This document shows, piece after piece, positions 18,916 to 31,267 of a stretch of DNA of 64,000 nt. Position numbers and translations under genes: made by a program. Under the pieces are notes generated by a model. That model did not search any database. It was not told where the DNA came from and was given only the letters and a program-made list of their open reading frames with translations. Numbering within the stretch: the stretch's first letter is position 1; every line of letters starts with the position of its first letter. The DNA lies in contig JAXRKP010001332.1 in NCBI GenBank assembly GCA_037039925.1, forward strand, positions 17,501-81,500, read 5' to 3'. This stretch comes from Doris montereyensis (taxonomy: Eukaryota > Mollusca > Gastropoda > Nudibranchia > Dorididae).

Positions 18916-21195
18916 GCACCCAACGAAATGTCGGCTACGCAGGCCAATAGAAATCTCTTTTATTCTTCATTCATTCACTTAGTAAAAAAAAGGATACATG
19001 CAACGAGGACCCGGCATGGGTAAAATATGTAAAAAAGATCGCCCACAACAAGGTCGTGTCCAAATAAAGGCAGTGAAACGAAGTCTCACTCGATTCACTT
19101 CATTTCAGGAAACTTTTCTTACCATTAACCAGTGAGAAGCAGCCTACAGGCTCAAGTTGTTGATTGATGTTACACTGCGTGCGTGTGTGTGTGTTTTAGA
19201 GGTGAAACTGATGACTTGTTGACAGCCAGGCTAGGCTGTGGAGTGAGCAGACACCAAAACAATCGTTCTAGTGTAGTATTGTTGGTGTGAGTGTGAGTGA
19301 GTGGAATATTGGCTCTTGGGAAAGGCGCTAGGTCAATCAAAATGATTTTAGTGACCGGCACGCCCTCCTTAAAGACTTAGGGGTTAGACTTGCTCACACC
19401 TGTAACTCACTGCACCGTCACTTCATTCTTATTTATCAAAATGGCATCTACCTCTACATCAAAAACCACAAAGCACAAATGCCCTTCCTTTGAAATTACT
19501 CAAAATACTCCATGCTGTTGAAATGGGAAGTTCCTTGTTGACTTCGTATTCAACGAGAGATCTCATACAACGAAGACCTAGCGTCATTCCCGACGACCTT
19601 GTTGAATCTGACTCCTACTGCAATTTGGAAATTAAGAAGTGAGGTTTCTTTGGACATTTGGGAATATATGATTGCCGTGGAGCAGGGTCCTGAACATGAT
19701 TTTTTTATTACTTAAAATAGACAACTTTAGCCTCTACCATTGAACATGGCATGTCTAAATTAGCTGGACAGAAAATAGAAAAAAATGTTTTCATTGAGAT
19801 AATATTATAATAATAAACTTCAATTCAAATAGGCATTTTCAGTTTTAAACAGATTTGGCTGTAACTTTGCACACCTGTGATTCGATTTTTCAATATCTAG
19901 CACAGTCCATGGCGATTTTTGATAAATTAAACAGTTTTCATTATATGAAGTTTTTGAAAATGCATATACATGTACATGTAGCAATTTTTCCATCTTTTGG
20001 TAAATATAATAAAACATAAATTCTTCTTGCAAAAATTTGAAGAGATAACAAAAATCGCTGCTGAGAGAAATTTGGTATTGCTTCATAGATTCTATATACC
20101 ATAATTGGGGGCAATCCGACCATAAATAAAAAGCAGATCGCAAATCACTGTCAAAATTTGAGAAAATTGCAATTTTAACTATTTTTTCTGTTATTTGAAT
20201 GTTTTGTTTGCATCTTAACCTGGAAACGAATACTATAATTCTGTGAAACGTAATACAATATCGAGAGGCTCTCAAATAATTCATGTCGACCCTATTTCAA
20301 CTGCCCATAATTTCCAGCCGATCTAAGCTAGTATTGATAATAGTTCATCAAATGTAGATTTTTGGGATGTAGCACTTTGAGATGATTAAAATGGGTACCA
20401 GTTTGCTATGGACAAAATTTCTGGCTTTTATGGTACATCAGATGTGTCACAGGTTAGGCATGTATCGTTGCTACAAATTTTAAAAATAAAATCAAAGAAT
20501 CGATACTGAGTTCTTTTAAGGTATCAATGTAAAGGGAATGAACTGCTCCAACCAATAGTTCAATAAACTAGATTTGTCCAAATCGTGGTAAAAATAATTT
20601 CCTCAAGTGAATTTTTTTTCCTTCTCAGTAATTTCAGTACTGACGTATCCATAAACGCTTCAAAATCACCAAACTGGCACCTATAAATACTATAATCAAA
20701 TATTTGACAAATGACAATAACATGAACATAATAATTGATAAAAGGTAAAAGTGAAAACAAATGTTACAGCCCATAGGGATGATGGTTATCCAGGTGTCCT
20801 TTGTGTCAAGCGGAACAGCTTGTAACTATTGCCTCTTGAAAAGGACACTAGTGAATCGCAGGTTTTAATTCCCATCTGATGCTGATAAAAAATATAAAAA
20901 ATGGGTGTAAAAAACCAGCTCACAAAGATAAACAAGCGAGTAGGAAAAACATGAGAAAGAAGATTTTTTTAGGGAGCATTTGCATTTTATTTTTTCAAGA
21001 CAACTTAGTGGGTACCAGTACCAGAATTATGTTCTAGTTGTCAATTTATAATATACATCACTGTATGAATAAGACATTCAAAAGTTACCATTTTACTATC
21101 TGTATCACAAATCTTGGAACATGAACAGAGAAATTACCTAAAACTATAACAACACATTTTCTCAACAATCTGTTTGTCTCATTTATTTGATTCGT
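18916..21195. other. Intergenic, no gene recognised
   Basis: AT-rich sequence between the 3' ends of two convergent genes. About 19690-19770 resembles 11640-11720 (GAACATGATTTCTTTAATGA, AGCATGTCTAAATT), so a minor dispersed repeat is present. A short GT tract is at 19180-19195. The longest open frame (19820-20284, - strand) has no recognisable domain and I do not call it. Confidence 0.5.
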
Positions 21196-21399
21196 CTACT
21201 TTTCTCGCAGCTGCTTTAACTTGACTGAGCAAGCTCCAGTGTCACATCTCTCAAGGGCTTTTTGAAAACGATACTTGGCAAATGCCATATAGAGCCAATC
21301 ACATGCAGGTTTTATCACAGGTAGTTCTGTCATTGCTGCTAACCTGCCAAGTCCACATGCTCTGTACATTTGACGAATGGCGTCCCCTTGAATATACAC
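21196..21399 (-). CDS. DCC/DUF393-family protein, last coding exon
   Basis: After acceptor TTATTTTAG (21400-21401 on the complement) it encodes VYIQGDAIRQMYRACGLGRL, then TELPVIKPACDWLYMAFAKY and a basic tail ending LKQLREK before TAG. DCC/DUF393 proteins (thiol-disulfide oxidoreductase-like, known in bacteria, plant plastids and animals) end with this layout: G.(A/D)A...(L/M)Y...GLG, a hydrophobic segment, then the D..Y..(F/W)AK.R motif. It enters in phase 0, matching the exon at 25184. No biochemical role is established for animal members. Confidence 0.75.
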   Translation of the reverse strand: MYIQGDAIRQMYRACGLGRLAAMTELPVIKPACDWLYMAFAKYRFQKALERCDTGACSVKLKQLREK

Positions 21400-21889
21400 C
21401 TAAAATAATGAAGATGATTCGGGGTTTAAAATTCATCACATCACTTGTGGTGTATAAAAACAAACACTGAACAATCCGAAAGAATTCAACTTACCTGAGA
21501 TTTGACTAGATATACATACATACATGTTCTTAAAAAGTTAAATTTTAAGTGAAGTACCTCAGAGATCATGGATTTTATTCTCTATAACTATTTGACTCTA
21601 CCTTCAGCTCAGCAGAAATATGTACATTAACATAAATTCAATATCTTTCAAACTTCGTTTAAAGTTTAAAGATTCAAATTCATAAATCATTAAAATTATA
21701 GGCAATAACTTTTAATTACATGTACTTTTAAAACCAACCATATAACAGTGCAGCACGGTTATGTTGAATTTCTTCAGGTCGGGTCAATGAGTTGGAGATG
21801 GCCATAAATTTGAATTTCCATGTCGACTGTTTTTCATAAATTTAGGGATTACAAAACAAAATGATGTAACTCTTCCACCTTTCTCCTAG

Positions 21890-22384
21890 AAAACCAAACC
21901 AAACCTCCCGTTGACCTTACTTCTGACACATTATATATGAATACTGGTGCTCCCTAGGTACAGTAATATCCCCATTTCTCTTCTCCCTGTACACTGCAGA
22001 CTAGATCCAAACATGACGACGTCATCATAGACAAATACGCGGACGATACTGTGGAAATCGGACTTATAATTAATGACAATGACACTAACTATTTGAGTGA
22101 AGTAGACAATTTTGTGTGCTGGTGCGACCAAAACTACATTGAATTAAATATTTCAAAAACTAAAGAAACGATAATTGATTTCTGGAAATATAAAAATAGA
22201 ACCCTCCTCAGTCACCATAAAAGGGATGATGTATAAGCATTTCTGTGCTGTATTTGTCATACTAATACTCTTATTATATTACTGCATTAATGTTTAGCAA
22301 TTTAAATAATGAATAGATCCATAAATTATGATTTTTAAACTTACTGAGGAACGGAATGTAATTTCCTTCTTTGGATGAATAAAG

Positions 22385-22437
<53 letters not shown>

Positions 22438-22440
22438 GTT
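21890..22440 (+). mobile_element. Rex1-like non-LTR retrotransposon, 3' part
   Basis: Broken frames read NTGAP (from a NTGAPQG-type block) at about 21940, KYADDTVEIGLIINDND at 22032-22080, then VCWCDQNYIELNISKTKE at 22114-22167. The YADD catalytic motif is intact. The VxWC..N.LxLNxSKTKE block is typical of Rex1/Babar-type reverse transcriptases. It ends with GGATGAATAAAGGTATTATT running into (ATT)n, a usual 3' tail. Confidence 0.7.
22385..22437. repeat. (ATT)n microsatellite
   Basis: About 17 ATT units at the meeting point of two non-LTR 3' ends in opposite orientation. Confidence 0.95.
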
Positions 22441-23770
22441 CTTCTTCATAATAACTGATCAACTCAATCCCTGAGTATTACTGTCAGCGTGCAGTGATGT
22501 GCTTAATTCTGCTTTTAAAGTCTTCAGTACTATTGCTGAGTTTTATTTATGTTGGCAGTCCATTCCACGGCCTTACTGTACTAGAGTAAAATGAGCGCAG
22601 GTAACAATCAATGTTTAAAGATGGAACCATGTATGTTTGACAGCCTGATGGGGTTGTTCTTGTATTAAGTTTAAGCTGATCTAATGAATTAAACAGTTGA
22701 CCATTCAAAGCCTTACTTAAAGAAAACATTTTTTTCTGGCTCTATGTTCTTCTAAAGATATCCATTGCAATTGGTTCATGCTGGTTTTGGTAATTCATTT
22801 AGTGTGTATGTAAAATGATTGGTTACAAAACGGGCTACATTCTTTTGTACTTGCCTTCTCAATTTTTGTAAGTTGTATGAAGGTCTGTTGATGTGGGTCC
22901 CAGACACAGTTACCATAATCTAAGACTGGTTATACTAAGGCCTTGAAGCACTTCTCTTTTACTTTTTACATTTGGAGGACAGTTGTAAAGGTTTCTTCTA
23001 AGGAAGGCCAAAAGGCCATCCAATTTGCTTTTCTGAATAGTGCTCTTTGTTGTTCTTTCCATTGCAATTTAGTGTCTATTGTTACTCCTAGGAAAGTGCA
23101 ATGTTAATTATTTTCAGTTTTTAGTTATATGTATCATTGTATGTAATAAATTGACTTGACTACTCTCACTTTTTTGCATATTTTTAGTTTTAGTACCTGA
23201 CATTTATCTGGATCAAACTCCGTTTTCCACTTTCTCTTCCCATTCTTGCAGTGTGTTTAGGTCATTTTGTAATACAGTAGTCGCTGGATAAACGCACGCC
23301 CTTTGGGCGCAGGAAAAAGCATGCTTTTATGCACACCGTGTGTTTATGGGAACACTTTTATTATATAGTAAAAATTCAATCAGCAGATGTAGGTATTGTG
23401 TTTATACAAAGTGTGCTTTAATGAAGGGGGGCTTTTATCCAGCGACTACTGTATTTTGCAATCCTCCATGTTATTTTTTCTTCACAATAAACTATCATCA
23501 ACAAAATGTCTTAGTTTGGTACCTGGTGAGAGATTTTGGTCAATATCGTTGATATACATATATTAAGAAGATTAGAGGACCTAAGTCAGATCCCTGGGGA
23601 GCACCTGATAGCACTGGTTTCGGATTAGATTTCATACTTTCCACAATTACCTTTTAGGTGTCTTCCAAAATAAATGATTTGATCCACTCAAGAAGAGAAT
23701 TGTGAATACCATACCCATCTTTTGGTAGAATATTCCCTTTATACAATACCCACAGTCATCCATCACATTC
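22440..23770 (-). mobile_element. CR1-like non-LTR reverse-transcriptase remnant
   Basis: On the - strand, in broken frames: HNSLLEWIKSFILEDT (about 23690), LSGAPQGSDLGPLIFLIY (about 23580), FVDDSLL (about 23500, the polymerase motif with Val for Ala), NDLNTLQEWEEKVENG (about 23240), DYGNCVWDPHQQTF (about 22900) and STVRPWNGLPT (about 22550). This order is that of a CR1-type RT. Related to the fragment at 6545-7165. A MITE interrupts it at 23275-23451. Confidence 0.8.
23275..23451. mobile_element. 177-bp pogo/Tigger-type MITE
   Basis: Perfect 18-bp terminal inverted repeats: CAGTAGTCGCTGGATAAA at 23275-23292 and its complement at 23434-23451, flanked by TA at 23273-23274 and 23452-23453. No coding capacity. 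Removing the element and one TA puts the interrupted CR1-like reading frame back in register. Confidence 0.92.
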
Positions 23771-25183
23771 CTGTGTCAGTCCTAGTATCTATTGTCTCTT
23801 TAGTCACAATCACATAGCCTAAGTCAAAGTGAAACGATGCGTTCAAACCAACTCAAGCAGTGTCATGTACCATGAAATTGGCTATGTACAAATAAGGAGA
23901 TTAATGAACACACATATATCATCAGCATTGTATCAAGACAGTGTTTAAATGGCACACACCTGCACTGAACAGCAAACTATTTTTCCGGGAGAATAGGCTT
24001 TTAACAGGGGGAAAAAATACAAAATACATTTATAATGTGAACATCTCCTCCCCCGGCAATGCACACCTTTTTCATACCCACATTACCTTATAATGAACAT
24101 GCTCTATGGACTGATCTCCTCTTTCATTGGTTTCTGCCCTGTTTCGTCTCACAATTCTTTATTTCTAACACTATCTTGCCATTCTATTTTCAGGATTCTT
24201 CTCAAGCATCAGTTGATGCCCGACGTTTATTCTCATGCACACAGCGCACACAAATTGGGATTTTTTCATTAAACTTTGTTAAACACCAAAAATTGTATGC
24301 TCACAGGCTAGCAAAAATCAGAGGGAACATTGTTTGTGTGGTCTTCCAATTCCGTGTTTCACAACCATACAGGAGAACTGATTTCACTTATTATGAATTA
24401 TCATGTTGAATATTTGTGCACTGTAAGATCTTACTTCCTTTCCAAATCTATAATAGCTGATTAACACTGCTCATGTTTGAGGCTGGCAGGTATGTATAAA
24501 TGATACAGCATTTCAGTTTATTTTATGAGTTATATTATATTCTAAACCTCTTGTGGCTAACCATGCAAATGTTAGATATTATATGTTATGGATACAAAAT
24601 TGTGTCATGTTTATTTCTTATGCCTATTTCAAAGCTTTTACTATCAGTAAAAATATATGTATGTTCAGGCAATGCGTTCCATATAGCTCCAGTATGAAGT
24701 ATTGGTCCAATTTCCCATATTCAAGCAAACATATTAACTCAACCTTCCCTTGCCTGAAATTCTTCAAACAGATTATTTTGCTGTTTGACAATAATGACTC
24801 AGTGATAATCAAATGAGCAAATGGAAAAAGGTGTAAACTTCTTCACTGCTCCATAAAATTAGAATGAATTGATAAAAAAAAATGTTGACATGTGGGCAAT
24901 ATTTTGAAATCACATTCATCAAAATTCAAGCAGCACATTATGCTTTGTTAAAAACTTTTTATGTTTCTTTTTCACCCTCAGCCGTACAGTACAATAACAC
25001 TATCGACAGTGGTATCTACAGACTGCAAGCTGACTAATCCCATTAATACTCCCCTGCATCAAAAATTACCACTATCTTATTTAGAGTAGAGCGAGAAACA
25101 GAGTGAGACAAAGAGACATGAGACAGATAGACAAAGATGGATAGATACATTATTTTAGTATGACTATTTCATATTTTGCTAAC

Positions 25184-25368
25184 CTTTCCATCATGTCCAA
25201 TCACATGCATCTCTTTCATTGCCTCCTCATAAGATACGCTCCATATTGGGATGAATCATAATCCAAGCTAGAAATGTCAACAAACAGCAAGTTCCTTGTG
25301 TTCTGAGTGTACCTTTTCAGTAATGATATTTCCATTTGACATATTTTACAATCTCCATCATACAAAAT
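25184..25368 (-). CDS. DCC/DUF393-family protein, exon with the DCC motif
   Basis: Acceptor CCTTTTGCAG and donor GTTAGC on the - strand. It opens ILYDGDCKICQMEISLL, the family-defining YDG(D/E)C..C motif at the start of the thioredoxin-like fold, and continues LLFVDISSLDYDSSQYG. The downstream part EEAMKEMHVIGHDGK is in another frame. One base is missing near 25236-25246; adding one makes the exon 186 nt, phase 0 at both ends, consistent with both neighbours. Confidence 0.8.
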
Positions 25369-26241
25369 CTGCAAAAGGATGATACATTAGATTTATAGTT
25401 AATAAAAAAAGATTCTCGCATCCATCTCTTAGTGGAAAAAAAGAAAGACACACCTTTATCAAAATCACCATGATGTAATTTTTTTGTTTACAATATAATT
25501 GATCTCTATGAGTCAGTGCCAAAAAGTACTCTTTTAATCAGATCTTTTAAAAATTGTAATCTTGTTCGGTTTCCTGACACTCTATTTTCTTGGCATGAAA
25601 AATATATTGAAATTATTAAAATAAACAAGAGCAAGGTGACACCACATTTTTATCTTGTTTCCACACAGTTTTTAAGCTATGTGTGAATTTGATTTGATTT
25701 TGACTTTTTAAATCCTGAAATTTAAAAAAAATTGTAACCCTAAGAGTAAGATGAAAGTAAATAACGGATGTTTTTGTTAATCTGCAGCTATGAAATACAT
25801 GTCAGTCTTATCTGATTTTAAGAAGATTATAACATTGACATAATTATTATTTGCCATTTTGTATTGGCTTTCAACCTATTCGCATTCATTCTTATAAAAA
25901 TGGTACCAGGCGTCATTAATTTGTGTTATTATGGGTATGGGCATGCTCATGACACATTACATAGCATGTACTTAGAGAAGGCAAGGAAATTTGTCGTATT
26001 GGCAAACTAACTGGCGAGGCACACAAACTTTGTATAACACCGTATTGAACAAACTGGATTGTTTGCATATCTTTATTACCCTGCCTTTGCGTGCTGAAAT
26101 TTAATAAGTAAGTTAAGAATCCCTCTCATTTGTCATCACATCTTGATAACTGATTAGCACCTTTCCCAGGTAAAATTTTGTAAACGAGAACATCTTGCCA
26201 TTATAATAATAAAGTAAACATTTATATTGCTCCATACGCAC

Positions 26242-26333
26242 CTCCCAAACGGAGGGCTCTGGACGTTTTACAATTTCAATGTTTAGAAAATATTTGGTGT
26301 TGAACATCACATATATGACCTTCTCCACACACA
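26242..26333 (-). CDS. Possible upstream exon of the DCC/DUF393 gene
   Basis: On the - strand an open stretch ends IEIVKRPEPSVWE at a GTGCGT donor in phase 0, which fits the phase-0 start of the exon at 25368; in plant relatives a W-containing strand directly precedes the YDGDC motif. The acceptor (TCTACAG at 26334) is a guess and the first exon was not found. Confidence 0.4.
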
Positions 26334-26507
26334 CTGTAGAGTACGACATACCGTATCATAATACATATTTTGTATAGTATGTCAGACAGCGGAGTGTACG
26401 TGAAGAAGGGCATTTGTGATGTTTGACATCAACTGCTATAACATGCATCTTAATTCACTTTTATAAATACTGACAAATTAAAACAATAACAATAATAATA
26501 ATAATAA

Positions 26508-26509
<2 letters not shown>

Positions 26510-26538
<29 letters not shown>

Positions 26539-26655
26539 AAGAAGAAGAAGAAGAAGAAGAAGAAGAAGAAGAAGAAGAAGAAGAAGAAGAAGAAGAAGAA
26601 GAAGAAGAAGAAGAAGAAGAAGAAGAAGAAAAAAGAAGACGAAGACGAAGACGAA
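26510..26655. repeat. (GAA)n / (TTC)n microsatellite
   Basis: About 40 AAG units flanked by AAT units on both sides. Spurious poly-Ser and poly-Leu frames on the - strand come from it. Confidence 0.97.
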
Positions 26656-26659
26656 GAAG

Positions 26660-29600
26660 AAGAAAAATACTGATAATAATAATAATAATATTAATAATAA
26701 CAATAGTAAAAAGATACATTTCTATTGCGCACTCATCCTTACAAGGGTAAAACTCAAAGTGCATTACATTTCTTAAAATATTTTATATTATATAATACAT
26801 GCTATGAATTACACTAAAATGAAGCACAAAACTGTGTAGAATTCATGATAAGAAAGTCAATGAATGTAAACTAGGCAGAAAAAAGGCATCTTAAAGTAAA
26901 AACGGTCATGAATTCATATTCCATAACACACACACACACAAATTTCACATAATTAATATGACCATAATAAAATTATGTAATTTTTCATTTGATAAATTAA
27001 AGGTTTTATGAGTGAGTTAAAAAGATATGTCTCAAGATTTTTTCTAAAAATCAACGATAACTTTGACCCTCTAAGTTTCTGTGGGAGGGTGATTCACACA
27101 TATGGACTATATGCAAACCAGCATTATGTTTTTTTTACTTTTGGACTATTAGAATAGAAGTGTTGGTAGACGATTTTAAAGTCTGACTAGTTTTATAAAC
27201 ATTAATAGACTTTGAAGGTAACCAGGTACTTTTCCATCAAAACATCTATAAACTAAAAATGCTGCTTTAAAGTTTATTCTCCTTTTTGACTGCAGTCAAC
27301 CAATGCAGATATCAGATAGAAAACCTTCGGATCATGATTCGTAATCTTTACCCACTTCCATTATGTTTTTGCTTGAGGTCTGTGTTTTAATTAATGTTTT
27401 AATTCATTACCATCATTATGATCACCCTCATAATTTTAAAACTCAGTGTTTTAAAGAGTGTAAGTTAGAATGCTCAAGTGTCAGGTTGGCCTATTACTAG
27501 TGTAGGTCCTGTGCATCGTGACTACAAGTCGTTATAGGTCTTAACTAAAATTTTGCAGAATGATTTTTCCAATTTTGTCAATCATGTTTGTTGTGACTTC
27601 TGTCACAGTACATAATATATGGCTCCTTGTTTGCAACTACTTTATTAATCATTTGTGACAAAGCTCTGTTGCTACAACAACATTCTTAGCTCTTACGGGG
27701 GCCCATTCGATTAGGCTGTGTATTGAAACTCCAGGACCCCGGCCGTGGTTTGTTTCAAATAAAACTATGCTATTGTAATTATGTACATGTACTTAGATAA
27801 GAGAAAAAAATTATTTTAATAGGCACTTCTTTTCAGTATAGATTGAGTATAAAAATCAGGTGTATCAATCTAGGCCTTGCAAGGTTTGCAGAATTATGGT
27901 TGCATTTGCATGCTGGTTTTTTATAAAAATATCAAGTCGGATATAATGCTATGACCAAAACAGGACATTGCAAAATTCTTACATTATTTATAGCTTCAAG
28001 AAAATTTGGCTTTTGTCTGCTTTAATCACTTATCATGGTGGGGTTACACATTAAATTCTTTTGAAGTTTAAACACATTATGAGAATGAGATTCATGTCTT
28101 CGCCAAGTTAAAGAGTTGTTGCTGCTCATCATTCATCTGTCCATTCAAGTGGTTCGTCTGTATGTCAGATAAAAAGCAACCGCCACTGGCACACGCGGTA
28201 GTTCGACAGACGGGCTCCTTTGTTTGTCATTTTATAAGACAACTGAATGGACGGTTTTGGTCGTTTATCTCACTGGGCGACGTAACTCAAAAAGTACTAT
28301 GAATGCTATAATTTTGGTATTACTAGAATAAACTTCAAACACATTGATTTGATTGAGACAAAAGAAGCATAAGTCATTAATTTGGCCGGTTAATGTCTGT
28401 TTGTCAACAGGTGGGCAGGTGTATTCATCTATATGTCAGACAGGTGACGATATCTAAAAAAACAATTTGATTTATGCCTGCTTATAGAAAAGTTTATTGG
28501 ACAGTTTAAACTGATTTATATAAAGTTTGTGTATAGAGGAGGGGAGGGCATGGTTTGGAGACTGAGTGTGACAATGTACATGATACATTTGTGAGTATTC
28601 TGAATCAAGATTTGCTGCCAAACTTATTTAATTATTCTGATGAAAGTACAATTATCATGACACACAGCGTCGAATTGTAGCAAATTGCCCCTCTTAGTTG
28701 TGGCCGGCAAGCCTCATTAATTACCCACGTGCGCTCACCTGTCACGGGTCAAGCACGTTCAGCTGGATTCCCGGGTAGCTGATCGCCCCGTTGAGATTTT
28801 TATAAAAAATTACACTATTTTATCTAGCTATAACAGCGCTTCTCTCACACCGATCGTCTCGGTCTTTGCTTCTACCAGAGTATCAACGTTTTTGTCTGTT
28901 CTCTGTGAAAGTATCATTTCTCTTGGATTCGTAACTTTTCTGAAAAAAGCATTTTCAATATCATGTATGTATATTTCTCGGGTTTTTTTGCTTTTGTCAA
29001 TACGTATTTTATCTAATTGCTAAAAAACTAGACAAACATACTTAACGAAAATGAGTTTATTTCAAAGATTGGTTATCGCACTTCACTCTATAGAAAAAAA
29101 TAATTTGCGGTCACAAACCATTACAAAGTTATACCATTCTTCCTCCACCCACTCCCTTTTTTGCCTAAGTTAAGTACGCATGCAACGTATTTTCCTTGAG
29201 CGTAAATCATTTTTAACCGATTTTCCTCTGAGCTCCAATCGATTTTTACTGACCCTCTTATTTTTTTTCAAAGGTCATCCTTTGTTCTATAAAATATGTC
29301 ACTTGTTGCTTATATTTAGTTGTTGTTTTGTATCAATTGTTTGCTTGGATGTTAAATTAAATAAAACATGTTTCTGAATACCAAAAGAATTTTTATTAGA
29401 TTGGATTTTACCCACATCCACGACTAAGGTGATCTTGGGGTTTTTGGTAAGATTAAAATAAAATGTTGCCAGGGATTCCCTGTAAACAGCCACAACCACC
29501 TAATAATATAGAATAAAAATATCCGAACTGTCATGGTTGAAAGTCAATTACCATCAAATGAGCAGGAAAAGGACATCGAAACTAAAGGGAAGTCACTCAC

Positions 29601-30300
29601 AAATGAATTCCGTAACTCTTTATTGTACAGCTATTGGATAAAACTTAATCAATGAAAAGATACATTATAGTGGCCGCGGGTGTTTGGTGGCTGCGGTATA
29701 TTGTTTGTACTCTATATGTAATGGTAGTAGGATTGATTTTGCACACAAAATCTTATTTTGCTTTTGTGTGGGTTACACGGTTCTAACTACCAACCGGCGA
29801 TATCTCATCATGTTCACATCATTATAATGTTATAATTTAAATTGAACTTAAATCATTTATAAAGTGAAATTTGAATGCTGTGCCCGACTATGGAATTCCT
29901 ACCAATTCTCAATGTTTTTTATATAATTTTGTTTTCTCACAAACTTTTTTATTATTTTTATAGATTAGATAATTAGATACACTGCTCTAGATTCTCACGA
30001 TATATACCTTAGCCTTAGTCGATTCTTCTCCTCTTGTCTCATGGGCTGATTTTGTTGATCCTGATAACATTTTCCCCCATTTTGAACTGATTGGAAGGTT
30101 CTGATCCACAAGTAAATTCAATCGGACACAATATAATCTAGATCTAAATCCAGATCTAAGACTAGATCTAGATACAAATCTATGCAGAAAACGAAGAGCA
30201 GGAAAAGTCATAACTTCAAGATGCACCAACCAAAGAATCAAAATTGTTTGGTTTTATCATTTATTGTTTTAGATCTATGTCTATAGGGGGGGCCTATATA
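26660..30300. other. Intergenic, no gene recognised
   Basis: AT-rich sequence without a convincing exon, RNA gene or repeat match. It may contain the promoter and first exon of the DCC gene. 28680-28900 is locally GC-richer (GTGCGCTCACCTGTCACGGG and following), a possible promoter region but without decisive motifs. From about 30120 TAGATCTAGA-type motifs become frequent. Confidence 0.4.
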
Positions 30301-30308
30301 GGCCTATA

Positions 30309-30314
30309 AGTATA

Positions 30315-30385
<71 letters not shown>

Positions 30386-30393
30386 TTACATAA

Positions 30394-30445
<52 letters not shown>
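30309..30445. repeat. (TA)n microsatellite
   Basis: Interrupted TA tract. Confidence 0.95.
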
Positions 30446-30448
<3 letters not shown>

Positions 30449-30818
30449 GCAGATTGGTTAAGACTAAGATCAGTTAAAACATTAAGTAGATCTAGATCTA
30501 GATCGCTGAATCTAAGTCTCGGAGAAATGAGTCTCGTTCACACTTGCAAGGAGCATAACAATTGCTTCTAGAACTGTCATATTAAATCATTTCATTCACA
30601 CTAGATCTAGATGTAAATTAATCTTTTCAGATCTCGATCTCTACTAGAATCTAGATCTAAATGCTAGTCTAGATATATTCCCTGTTCTCTACTCTCAACA
30701 ACACACAAAAGACAGTGTAAATTGTTCTGAACTCTGACACCGACAAGATCTAGAGACTCGTGACTAGAACTCGATTCTACTATCTAGAGCTAAGATAAGA
30801 ATACGCACAAACTAGAAG

Positions 30819-31259
30819 GGCCTCGGAGTTTAGGGTCCTAAATTATTATTTTTTTCCAAAATTTATTTCAACTTAAAAATAAGATTTTTAAAAAAAATAA
30901 CTTTAAAAATATTGTTTTCTAAAAAAAAAAAATATTTCTTCAAGTTCAAGAAAAGTTACACAGGGTAATGCACTTTAATTTCATTTAGAATTTTCCCAAA
31001 TGTGTTTCCGCCAGGTGAAGCAAATGTGTCGTTTCTCCATCTCCATTCAAACTCCCGTAGGTAGCTGATGAAGTGATTGCGAGATGTGCCATGCATTCGC
31101 ATGATCTTCTTCTTTGCATGAGACCAAAACGCTTCAATACTTTGTGTATGGGCCCCATGGGATCAGCAGGGTCGACAAAGTGTGACAAACTCCGACAAAT
31201 TAAAACGTAGGATCAAACTCCGATAAATATAATTTAGGACCCTAAACTCCGATATCGTC
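30819..31259 (-). mobile_element. Merlin/IS1016-type element, internally deleted, with 8-bp target duplication
   Basis: Perfect 8-bp direct repeats ACTAGAAG flank it (30811-30818 and 31260-31267). Terminal inverted repeats share a perfect CGGAGTTTAGGGTCCTAAAT core just inside the ends. The - strand encodes the C-terminal part of an ISXO2-like DDE transposase: FVDPADP, then HTQSIEAFWSHAKKKIMRMH and FISYLREFEWRWRN, ending HYPV and a stop at 30956. One base is missing near 31159-31161 (GGG). The N-terminal two thirds of the transposase are gone. The 8-bp duplication fits the 8-9 bp typical of Merlin elements. Confidence 0.85.
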
Positions 31260-31267
31260 ACTAGAAG

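Larger units (their letters stand above)
21400..25183 (-). other. Intron of the DCC/DUF393 gene
   Basis: GT..AG intron of 3784 bp on the - strand. It holds two tail-to-tail non-LTR fragments and a nested MITE (21.9-23.8 kb). 23.8-25.18 kb has nothing recognisable. Confidence 0.7.

Noticed and set aside
19820..20284. 154-codon frame on the - strand
   Set aside because: AT-rich, no recognisable motif, no supporting splice context.
24059..24409. 116-codon frame on the + strand
   Set aside because: Composition and lack of motifs suggest chance; it lies in the intron of the DCC gene.
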